A DNA stretch of 64,000 nucleotides from Phoronis australis (taxonomy: Eukaryota; Phoronida; Phoronidae), in NCBI GenBank assembly GCA_002633005.1, contig NMRA01000319.1, positions 291,546 to 355,545 of the forward strand. The letters are read 5' to 3'. Of the stretch, positions 61,101 through 64,000 are shown piece after piece; the first letter of the stretch is position 1; every line of letters begins with the position of its first letter. Both the position numbers and the translations under genes were made by a program. A model generated the notes under the pieces. The model searched no databases and was not told the origin of the DNA. It was given only the letters and a program-made list of their open reading frames with translations.

Positions 61101-63636
61101 TCTACCAATAACATGTTTAAGTAAGTCAGCTGTGTGGTTATGGTAAAAGTGCTTCATTGTTGCAAACGCTCAAATTTTACCAAATGTTGTTTGGTAATAG
61201 CTACACCATACAAACCGTGCTAAAAGCAAAGTATTATATAATTTTTCTGAGAAGTTAGTTTTGTTGAGAAATTTGACAAAATAAAATTTGACTTGTCAGT
61301 CATGTTGTGTCCCAAACTGAATAATTTTACACCATGTAAGATGTAACTTAAGGCACAAAATTGCAGGTAATTATTATAAATTCATTAAAATAAGACATCA
61401 CATTGATTTGAAACAACCAGTTTTGTTTTATGGGTAATGAGTGTACTGCTTAACTTTTAATGGAATAATCCTTCTGACAAATCAATGATGTCATGATGGA
61501 TTTGACGTATCACAAGATCCGCCCCGTTGCGAAAAGTCGACAAACAAACAATAAGTTTGTTATTTGTCAGGTAAAATGGCGGCTTGGAAATGAAGGTGTG
61601 TCAAAAATGCTGTGTTTTGATTGATCAGTTAAGCTGTCACTCAAAATCCTGACAACAGGTCAGTTCCCTGGAACATTTTCCAAGAGGCTAATGTTCATAA
61701 AAGCTTGTGCCATTTTTTGTGTATTCAGCCCGGAGAGGGCCATGACCCCTTAAATTGCCATTGCTAGTCATTAACAAAATTCTATTTTGTGCAGTCCATA
61801 AAGTAGGTGAGTCTGAGTTTGTAGACCTTCAAGATGCTGACGATGAAGTAACGTCATATCATGATTAACACCAGTTTTCTCCATTCAAGAACATCATTCC
61901 TAGATCAGGAATGGTTCTCCTTCGAAAGCGCCGGCACCCTGGTGGTCAACTGGTCTGGCGGTCCAGCCAAGATGGCCACTCGCCACAACAGCCCAGTCAA
62001 GTATTACGACCGTGAGGATGGAAGTCGTAGTCGTCGATCGGCAATAGAGAGTGCTGCTGCAGCTGCCACAGGTAATGATCATACTATGATGTCACTATGA
62101 CATCATAGTATGATGTCATTGTTCAAAATGGGGTACCAGGTGCTCCTTTGAATTGTAGTGAAGGATGAACAATTTCCCTTTTATGCAAAGTGTCCTTTTT
62201 TACTGCATAAAATATGCCACCCTGTGCAGAGGAAAGATTTCTTCTGTATATGCCTAGGTGGCAGTTAGAAGCATTTCATCCCATGTAACCAGTTGCTACT
62301 TTTGTGCAACATAATATGTCTTGCGGAGGCATATGTAGACAAAATGCACAGTCTTGGATGATTGTCTCGCACTTGTTATATGATTGTGCAGAACAGAGCT
62401 CATGTACATTTTTCACAATCTCACCCTCCATGTAGGTGCCCCTCCTCCTCCGCTGTTCCCGGAGCCCGTAGAGTTGCCGGACACCCCTCGTACGTACACG
62501 TCAGATGACGAAGAGACACACGGCAAGGAGAGCGCAGAGGCAGACATCATTAACACTAGAGCTACGATCCTGGCACTGAAAAAAACCTTTGACTTCTTCA
62601 AGAGAGCCATTGTAAGTTGTAGCTGTATTAAAATGAAGTAACAATTTGACATTTGGGGCTCCGCTATTCATAATTTACATGGGCAATGAAATAATTTTCT
62701 CACTCAACCAGGACCATAAACCCTTTAAGTAGTGTCTAGTTTAACAGTCCTGGTAGGACAGTTGTGAGTACAGGTCTCTCAAAGAACTGCTTTCACTGAC
62801 CTTGTATGTCTGTTGCAAAAGGCCTATTGTGTGTGGTGACACCGATGATTTGCAACAATCTGCAAAATTCTAAGCCACTATACCGATTGCTTACCTCCTC
62901 CAACCCCAAGATGGATACGTTGTACAATGTGCTGTGTATAACAGGACTTGCTGTCTTAACAATAGTAACATGTGGAATGAATTGGGAGATACCCAGTGTT
63001 GAGCTGAAGCTTGTTTACACTAGGCTCCTAATGAAGAGAGTTCTGTTGGTACTTACAGAGATCTTTTTGAAAAAGTGCTTGCAATAGGCTTTGCGTTTGC
63101 ATTAAAAGCAAAACTTCCTTTAAGAGATACGAGATTACAGACAATTTACACCAGGCTGAAAAGTTAGAGATGTGACTCCAGGTTTTATCGACGCCATCTG
63201 GAGATGAAGAAGTTGTGAATTTAATATTGGATGCTCTTGCGACTAGTTCATCCTGTCTCATCTGCTTGTCATTTGTGAAAAGTACATCAGCCAATTATTT
63301 TAAAGGCTACTTTTCATTCTTCTGTAATGGTTATTAAACAAAGTCCTGAGGCTGTGAATTCTGTTGTTCCCTTCAAATTTATATTGCTTGGTTCTTTTTT
63401 AGGTACTGGCACATCGTGGCACACATTGGAACTTGCTGCAGAATGCGAGCCGGGCGCTGTGGAACTGCGCTCATACTGCCCTCTTGAGGGCGTTCACCTC
63501 TGGGGGCCAGGACAATGGCCTGATCACGACGGAGGCGCTGCGATCACTGGTTTGGAGTCCTCTGTACACTGCTGCCGACTGTCTTCTCGACATGATGGTT
63601 CAACTCCAGGATGACATTGAGACTCGTGCTGCAAAG
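33913..63636 (+). CDS. CFAP54: Cilia- and flagella-associated protein 54 (5' part of gene, 33 exons)
   Basis: The 33 GT-AG exons listed separately join without a frame break into 5,379 nt, or 1,793 residues. Human CFAP54 is about 3,100 residues, so roughly the N-terminal 58 percent is here and the gene runs past the window end. The start ATG at 33913 (context AGAAATGG) gives M-A-S-I-L-R-S-A. Recognition rests on family-like helical segments such as N-T-L-F-D-L-W-N-K-Y-E-P-R-L, L-A-L-W-Q-C-Y-E-R-Y-L and L-L-Q-N-A-S-R-A-L-W-N-C. A fibronectin-III-like module lies about residues 987-1060. CFAP54 belongs to the C1d projection of the axonemal central apparatus, with CFAP46, CFAP74 and CFAP221 in Chlamydomonas, and is needed for normal ciliary beating. 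A Lys/Glu-rich linker sits in exon 24. Confidence 0.93.
34603..34708 (+). CDS. CFAP54: CFAP54 exon 2
   Basis: The acceptor TTTGCAG ends at 34602 and the donor GTCAGT begins at 34709, phase 0. It encodes N-T-L-F-D-L-W-N-K-Y-E-P-R-L-P-T-H-Y, a hallmark of the CFAP54 N-terminus. Confidence 0.93.
34709..36155 (+). other. CFAP54: CFAP54 intron 2
   Basis: This 1.4-kb intron contains the palindromic Penelope-like relic at 35384-35790. The rest is AT-rich with no other supported feature. Confidence 0.75.
35384..35790. mobile_element. Palindromic Penelope-like element fragment (GIY-YIG tail in both orientations)
   Basis: The outer arms AACACCATCAT..CAGTGGCCACCTTGCTAG and the inner arms (35429-35507 versus 35574-35654) are inverted repeats. 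The inner arms encode related peptides on opposite strands: minus E-L-K-I-H-E-A-L-H-I-S-W-C-K-P-S-L-N-R-Q and plus E-L-K-I-C-E-A-L-H-I-N-W-C-K-P-S-L-N-R-Q. The E-L-K-I-x-E-A-L-x-I-x-W-x-x-P-x-L-N-x-Q pattern is that of the C-terminal GIY-YIG endonuclease tail of Penelope-like retroelements. No reverse transcriptase remains. Confidence 0.6.
36156..36299 (+). CDS. CFAP54: CFAP54 exon 3
   Basis: The acceptor ATTACAG ends at 36155 and the donor GTATGT begins at 36300, phase 0. It encodes L-A-L-W-Q-C-Y-E-R-Y-L and a D/F-rich segment. Confidence 0.93.
36556..36727 (+). CDS. CFAP54: CFAP54 exon 4
   Basis: The acceptor CTTGCAG ends at 36555 and the donor GTAGGT begins at 36728, phase 1. It encodes L-A-K-C-M-Q-I-L-S-F-L-R-L. 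Confidence 0.93.
37222..37280 (+). CDS. CFAP54: CFAP54 exon 5
   Basis: The acceptor TTTCAG ends at 37221 and completes N-G-T-I-H-I-Y-S-V-S. The donor is the unusual but GT-type GTTCGT at 37281, phase 0. Confidence 0.9.
37955..38098 (+). CDS. CFAP54: CFAP54 exon 6
   Basis: The acceptor GTCCAG ends at 37954 and the donor GTAAGT begins at 38099. It encodes V-L-E-Y-L-L-W-A-C-M-C-M-E and the cysteine-containing C-H-A-Y-F-D-C-K-C. Confidence 0.93.
38415..38491 (+). repeat. tRNA-like SINE head or tRNA pseudogene
   Basis: An 8-bp acceptor-like stem forms between GCAGTGTG (38415) and CACACTGC (38484). A B-box GGTTCGAGACC follows a GTCTTGTGGGATAAG A-box-like stretch, and the T-arm pairs at 4 of 5 positions. 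It lies in CFAP54 intron 6. The anticodon arm is poor, so a functional tRNA is unlikely. Confidence 0.5.
38726..38839 (+). CDS. CFAP54: CFAP54 exon 7
   Basis: The acceptor CTACAG ends at 38725 and the donor GTTAGC begins at 38840, phase 0. It encodes a charged helical segment A-F-S-R-R-A-L-Q-K-I-N-E. Confidence 0.9.
38840..39982 (+). other. CFAP54: CFAP54 intron 7
   Basis: The intron contains a 500-bp TIR element (39341-39840). The remainder shows no supported feature. Confidence 0.75.
39341..39840. mobile_element. 500-bp non-autonomous TIR element
   Basis: It starts CAGGGCTTGGAAT and ends with the inverse ATTCCAAGCCCTG. TTTCTT flanks it directly on both sides (39335-39340 and 39841-39846). 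The interior has several TTTCCGCG words and only short ORFs. CAGGG ends recall hAT-type termini, but a 6-bp flank is not the hAT norm. Confidence 0.65.
39983..40084 (+). CDS. CFAP54: CFAP54 exon 8
   Basis: The acceptor TTCTCAG ends at 39982 and the donor GTGAGT begins at 40085. It encodes M-A-V-M-V-F-H-R-S-V-F-E-T-R-K-R. The first ATG of the exon is internal to the protein. Confidence 0.92.
40565..40766 (+). CDS. CFAP54: CFAP54 exon 9
   Basis: The acceptor TTTTCAG ends at 40564 and the donor GTGGGT begins at 40767, phase 1. It encodes L-P-W-P-R-T-L-T-E-K-L-M and A-E-L-F-M-A-A-Q-E. Confidence 0.92.
41175..41416 (+). CDS. CFAP54: CFAP54 exon 10
   Basis: The acceptor GTTTTAG ends at 41174. A glycine-rich linker (G-G-G-G-S-T) is followed by helices ending C-Y-E-Q-W-E-V-F-D-S. 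The donor is GTGTGT at 41417, phase 0. Confidence 0.92.
42117..42353 (+). CDS. CFAP54: CFAP54 exon 11
   Basis: The acceptor is taken as CTCAAG ending at 42116, giving E-L-S-D-P-R-Y-L-A-D-E-K in phase with exon 10. The donor GTAAGT is at 42354. A Pro-rich, basic stretch follows the helix. Confidence 0.88.
42354..43773 (+). other. CFAP54: CFAP54 intron 11
   Basis: This 1.4-kb intron is mostly AT-rich. The last 460 bp contain coding-like open frames on the minus strand (43317-43779), which may be an old insertion or a nested gene. Confidence 0.6.
43317..43779 (-). other. Antisense coding-like segment in CFAP54 intron 11
   Basis: Two overlapping open frames on the minus strand (106 and 85 codons) encode M-E-E-E-I-K-F-S-L-H-T and, after a frame change, F-R-V-H-Y-M-H-E-R-R-F-S. 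A GTAAGT and downstream AG-ending acceptors between them could make a tiny intron that restores phase. I recognise no family, and chance ORFs or a decayed element are also possible. Confidence 0.25.
43774..43911 (+). CDS. CFAP54: CFAP54 exon 12
   Basis: The acceptor CATGTAG ends at 43773 and the donor GTGAAA begins at 43912, phase 0. It encodes M-D-L-D-M-V-V-D-A-V-L-F-L-W-T-R-C-K. Confidence 0.92.
43912..45264 (+). other. CFAP54: CFAP54 intron 12
   Basis: AT-rich sequence of 1.35 kb with no repeat, RNA gene or splice-flanked frame that I can support. Confidence 0.6.
45265..45406 (+). CDS. CFAP54: CFAP54 exon 13
   Basis: The acceptor TTCCAG ends at 45264 and the donor GTAATG begins at 45407, phase 1. 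It encodes W-V-Y-I-L-E-N-I-H-L-V-L-G-W-C-G. Confidence 0.93.
45923..46000 (-). repeat. tRNA-derived SINE head (A and B boxes)
   Basis: On the minus strand TGACCTAGTGGTAGA matches a pol III A box, and TGTTCAAATCCC, about 42 nt downstream, matches a B box. Stem pairing is weak, so it is a SINE relic or pseudogene in CFAP54 intron 13. Confidence 0.5.
46143..46238 (+). CDS. CFAP54: CFAP54 exon 14 (charged linker)
   Basis: The acceptor TTTACAG ends at 46142 and the donor GTAACT begins at 46239, phase 1 on both sides. It encodes a Lys/Gly-rich, then Asp/Glu/Pro-rich linker (G-K-K-G-K-G-Q-R-S-P). Being symmetric it could be skipped without a frame change. Confidence 0.85.
47043..47269 (+). CDS. CFAP54: CFAP54 exon 15
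   Basis: The acceptor TTTTTAG ends at 47042 and joins in phase 1 to give D-M-K-L-K-Q-S. The donor is GTAGGT at 47270, phase 0. It encodes R-A-A-K-E-I-L-E-L-G-L-Q-N. Confidence 0.9.
47537..47720 (+). CDS. CFAP54: CFAP54 exon 16
   Basis: The acceptor TTTCTAG ends at 47536 and the donor GTAGGG begins at 47721, phase 1. It encodes E-L-N-V-D-L-F-A-P-I-K and L-I-N-I-Y-H-R-V-S-L-K-L. Confidence 0.92.
48096..48364 (+). CDS. CFAP54: CFAP54 exon 17
   Basis: The acceptor is placed at GTCCCAG (ending 48095) because it alone restores frame from exon 16 (phase 1) into E-R-L-A-W-N-V-D-P-N. Alternative AGs at 48072 and 48075 break the frame. The donor is GTCAGC at 48365, phase 0. Confidence 0.82.
48785..48964 (+). 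CDS. CFAP54: CFAP54 exon 18
   Basis: The acceptor TTCTTAG ends at 48784 and the donor GTACTA begins at 48965, phase 0. It encodes E-C-V-K-L-V-R-K-A-E and L-L-S-R-T-D-T-T-M-V-F-K-P. Confidence 0.92.
48965..49511 (+). other. CFAP54: CFAP54 intron 18
   Basis: About 0.55 kb of AT-rich sequence without further features. Confidence 0.6.
49512..49604 (+). CDS. CFAP54: CFAP54 exon 19: first half of fibronectin-III-like module
   Basis: The acceptor TTTGTAG ends at 49511 and the donor GTTTGA, a weak consensus, begins at 49605. The 31 codons encode V-A-W-Y-R-I-F-G-R-S-A-T-G-S and N-D-Y-Y-L-P-G-T-G. These are beta-strand-like and continue in phase into exon 20. The flanking frame is open only briefly, so this exon is easy to miss. 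Confidence 0.85.
49605..50387 (+). other. CFAP54: CFAP54 intron 19
   Basis: About 0.8 kb with no supported feature beyond AT-rich sequence. Confidence 0.6.
50388..50713 (+). CDS. CFAP54: CFAP54 exon 20: second half of FN3-like module and helices
   Basis: The acceptor TTTTCAG ends at 50387 and the donor GTACAC begins at 50714, phase 2. L-R-V-S-G-L-T-P-N-E-R-Y-V-F-A-V-G-A-Y is the F/G-strand pattern of fibronectin type III. A helical region starting H-P-L-P-V-L-M follows. Confidence 0.93.
50714..51884 (+). other. CFAP54: CFAP54 intron 20
   Basis: It contains a foldback element (50954-51137) and a stretch rich in GATCAT/ATGATA words near 51.3-51.5 kb. Nothing else can be supported. Confidence 0.65.
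50954..51137. mobile_element. 184-bp foldback element
   Basis: The left arm CGTCGGGTGGAATTGCGGGT and the right arm (inverted) CGTCGGGTGGAATGGCGGGT extend, with some mismatches, through CTCGCCTGTGTCTGTTAC and GTCATGTGTCATGC. About 20 bp separate the arms. No coding capacity is seen. Confidence 0.72.
51885..52032 (+). CDS. CFAP54: CFAP54 exon 21
   Basis: The acceptor GTTTTAG ends at 51884 and the donor GTGAGA begins at 52033, phase 0. It encodes L-N-R-K-V-L-A-L-T-S-P-V-L-L-R-Q-F. Confidence 0.92.
52477..52632 (+). CDS. CFAP54: CFAP54 exon 22
   Basis: The acceptor CCGATAG ends at 52476 and the donor GTAAGT begins at 52633. It encodes I-N-R-L-R-Q-C-E-R-M-L-V-A-L-E-L-A-G-W-L. Confidence 0.93.
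52956..53078 (+). CDS. CFAP54: CFAP54 exon 23
   Basis: The acceptor CATCCAG ends at 52955 and the donor GTACTC begins at 53079. It encodes V-L-E-R-C-H-A-V-L-Q-E-I-P and a basic helix. Confidence 0.9.
53534..53822 (+). CDS. CFAP54: CFAP54 exon 24 (contains acidic/basic linker)
   Basis: The acceptor ACTCAG ends at 53533 and the donor GTGAAT begins at 53823, phase 1. V-L-R-T-W-Q-Q-R-T-L starts a helix. A Glu/Asp-rich then Lys-rich low-complexity linker follows, before L-K-A-L-E-A-H-M-L-K-L. Confidence 0.9.
53823..54567 (+). other. CFAP54: CFAP54 intron 24
   Basis: About 0.75 kb without supported features. Confidence 0.6.
54568..54660 (+). CDS. CFAP54: CFAP54 exon 25
   Basis: The acceptor ATTTCAG ends at 54567 and the donor GTGAGA begins at 54661. 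Phase is 1 on both sides. It encodes H-A-Y-I-A-Y-L-P-S-K-I-A-Y-K-E. Confidence 0.88.
54994..55120 (+). CDS. CFAP54: CFAP54 exon 26
   Basis: The acceptor ATTTTCAG ends at 54993 and the donor GTAAGT begins at 55121, phase 2. It encodes F-K-R-R-S-R-Y-L-E-F-F-V-Q-V. Its last 50 bp (from about 55071) are the evident ancestor of the minisatellite in the next intron. Confidence 0.92.
55121..55353. repeat. Minisatellite of about 28-bp units derived from exon 26
   Basis: About seven units of the form GTGATCAGGCCATAGAGTGACGTGAGTA follow the exon 26 donor directly. The exon itself contains CTGATCAGGCCATAGAGTGG, TGTGAGGATAC and GGGTACATAAG. The final unit continues GTGGGGATACTTGATC and GGGTATTAAGTAGTAG, mirroring the exon end and donor. 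Confidence 0.88.
55354..55866 (+). other. CFAP54: Rest of CFAP54 intron 26
   Basis: About 0.5 kb of AT-rich sequence with no supported feature. Confidence 0.6.
55867..55984 (+). CDS. CFAP54: CFAP54 exon 27
   Basis: The acceptor TCTTCAG ends at 55866 and joins in phase 2 to give H-K-R-N-E-M-I-I-G-S-K. The donor is GTGTGC at 55985, phase 0. Confidence 0.92.
56321..56407 (+). CDS. CFAP54: CFAP54 exon 28 (basic linker)
   Basis: The acceptor TTTCCAG ends at 56320 and the donor GTAATC begins at 56408. It encodes D-Y-Q-S-P-R-G-K-G-Q-K-G, then a Lys-rich end. Phase is 0 on both sides, so skipping keeps frame. Confidence 0.85.
56408..60219 (+). other. CFAP54: CFAP54 intron 28 (3.8 kb)
   Basis: This is the longest CFAP54 intron in the window. 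Frames match directly from exon 28 to exon 29 (phase 0). I looked for an extra phase-0 exon and saw none. AT-rich sequence dominates, with no repeat family I can name. Confidence 0.65.
60220..60390 (+). CDS. CFAP54: CFAP54 exon 29
   Basis: The acceptor TACAACAG ends at 60219 and the donor GTGCGT begins at 60391. It encodes V-L-H-T-Y-P-G-M-P-A-A-D-K-Q and F-P-D-L-W-R-G-S-K-R-R-Q-R. Confidence 0.93.
60391..61022 (+). other. CFAP54: CFAP54 intron 29
   Basis: About 0.6 kb of AT-rich sequence with no supported feature. Confidence 0.6.
61023..61120 (+). CDS. CFAP54: CFAP54 exon 30
   Basis: The acceptor TATTTCAG ends at 61022 and the donor GTAAGT begins at 61121, phase 2. It encodes L-N-I-Y-Q-G-L-S-H-F-G-V-F-L-M-K. 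Confidence 0.92.
61121..61889 (+). other. CFAP54: CFAP54 intron 30
   Basis: About 0.77 kb. A strong-looking acceptor at GTGCAG (about 61794) would lead to an in-frame stop after two codons, so the acceptor at 61889 is used instead. Confidence 0.65.
61890..62071 (+). CDS. CFAP54: CFAP54 exon 31
   Basis: The acceptor ATTCAAG ends at 61889 and the donor GTAATG begins at 62072, phase 1. It encodes T-S-F-L-D-Q-E-W-F-S-F-E-S-A-G-T-L-V and ends in an Ala run. A perfect hairpin begins 6 nt into the following intron. Confidence 0.9.
62078..62114 (+). repeat. Perfect 17-bp hairpin just after the exon 31 donor
   Basis: ATCATACTATGATGTCA is followed by CTA and its exact reverse complement. In pre-mRNA it would form a stem immediately 3' of the 5' splice site. 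Confidence 0.8.
62436..62611 (+). CDS. CFAP54: CFAP54 exon 32
   Basis: The acceptor CATGTAG ends at 62435 and the donor GTAAGT begins at 62612, phase 0. A Pro-rich start (G-A-P-P-P-P-L-F-P-E-P) leads to I-N-T-R-A-T-I-L-A-L-K-K-T-F-D-F-F. Confidence 0.92.
62612..63402 (+). other. CFAP54: CFAP54 intron 32
   Basis: About 0.8 kb with no supported feature. Confidence 0.6.
63403..63636 (+). CDS. CFAP54: CFAP54 exon 33 (last exon in window)
   Basis: The acceptor TTTTTAG ends at 63402 and the donor GTGAGT begins at 63637, phase 0. It encodes H-W-N-L-L-Q-N-A-S-R-A-L-W-N-C-A-H-T-A-L, strongly CFAP54-like. The gene continues beyond 64,000. Confidence 0.93.
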
Positions 63637-64000
63637 GTGAGTGGTTTAATCTTCACACAATCATTCTCTATTTGGTAGAAGAAGGTAGCGTGGTTGTCAA
63701 TAACTTGAACCATTTGTATTAAATTTCATGCTTGGAGGGTTACTGTATTGTTTTTCTTTTTAACAATGTTCTCTTTGTCATTATTGTCATGATTACGTAT
63801 GCCTTTATAGGACAATGTTCAGCTTTTGTGTGTAACATTCAACTATGAGTTATTTATTTCTGACCTATGAAAATTAAATATTCCATTTATTAAAATGCTG
63901 GGGAATTTTTTCTGTAGGCCACATGAAGGATGATATTTGCATTTTACTTAGTTTCAACTATCTTTAAGACAGAGGAATGCTCAGTCACTGCTTATCCTCC
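63637..64000 (+). other. CFAP54: Start of CFAP54 intron 33
   Basis: AT-rich intron sequence runs to the window edge. No acceptor-flanked open frame is evident before the end. Confidence 0.6.

Noticed and set aside
61794-61860. Alternative CFAP54 exon 31 acceptor at GTGCAG
   Set aside because: It gives an in-frame stop after two codons from the phase-2 exon 30 end. The acceptor at 61889 keeps the frame.
1-64000. CRISPR arrays, phage or plasmid functions, operons, or a compact novel defence-type system
   Set aside because: The window is spliced eukaryotic DNA. The direct repeats found are minisatellites or duplicated assembly segments without unique spacers.

Overview
This is a eukaryotic, animal nuclear window. 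It has spliced multi-exon genes with GT-AG introns of about 0.3 to 4 kb, TIR/MITE-type repeats, tRNA-derived SINE-like pieces, a Penelope-like relic and assembly Ns. The two recognisable genes, an EGF-rich adhesion GPCR and the ciliary protein CFAP54, together with the intron and repeat style fit an invertebrate metazoan, probably marine. The sequence alone does not let me name the species. Coding exons were built by hand from open frames, splice consensus and phase continuity. Both exon sets sum to a multiple of three (4,764 and 5,379 nt). Region 1-17.4 kb (+ strand) holds the 3' part of an adhesion GPCR whose 5' end lies upstream of the window. The visible protein is about 1,587 residues in 12 exons. 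In order it has 21 EGF repeats plus a partial one (almost all in a single 2.4-kb exon), a hormone-receptor (HRM) module, a GAIN domain, a GPS with its HL/T cleavage site, seven transmembrane helices and a cytoplasmic tail ending in a class I PDZ ligand. Its introns carry MITEs, a 45-bp minisatellite, a CA repeat and a suspicious 0.6-kb tandem duplication centred on a single N. Region 17.4-33.9 kb is mostly repeat-rich and gene-poor. It contains several inverted-repeat elements, a TA-flanked 424-bp element, a nested repeat interrupted by a 183-N gap, one unrecognised single-exon ORF of 264 codons (28,091-28,885), and a 1.2-kb tandem duplication again joined at one N. Region 33.9-64 kb (+ strand) is the 5' part of CFAP54, a central-apparatus protein of motile cilia. 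I place 33 exons encoding about 1,793 residues, and the gene continues past the window end. Its introns contain a palindromic Penelope-like GIY-YIG relic, a 500-bp TIR element, two tRNA-like SINE heads, a foldback element, and a minisatellite that appears to have been born from the end of exon 26. The two recognised genes are not functionally linked in any way the sequence shows. No CRISPR arrays, operons or rRNA genes are present, and no cluster that looks like a new defence or biosynthetic system was found. The best second-look items are the exon-derived minisatellite, the paired cysteine loss in the GPS, the glycosylation-sequon ladder in the EGF array, the N-centred duplications, and the orphan ORF.
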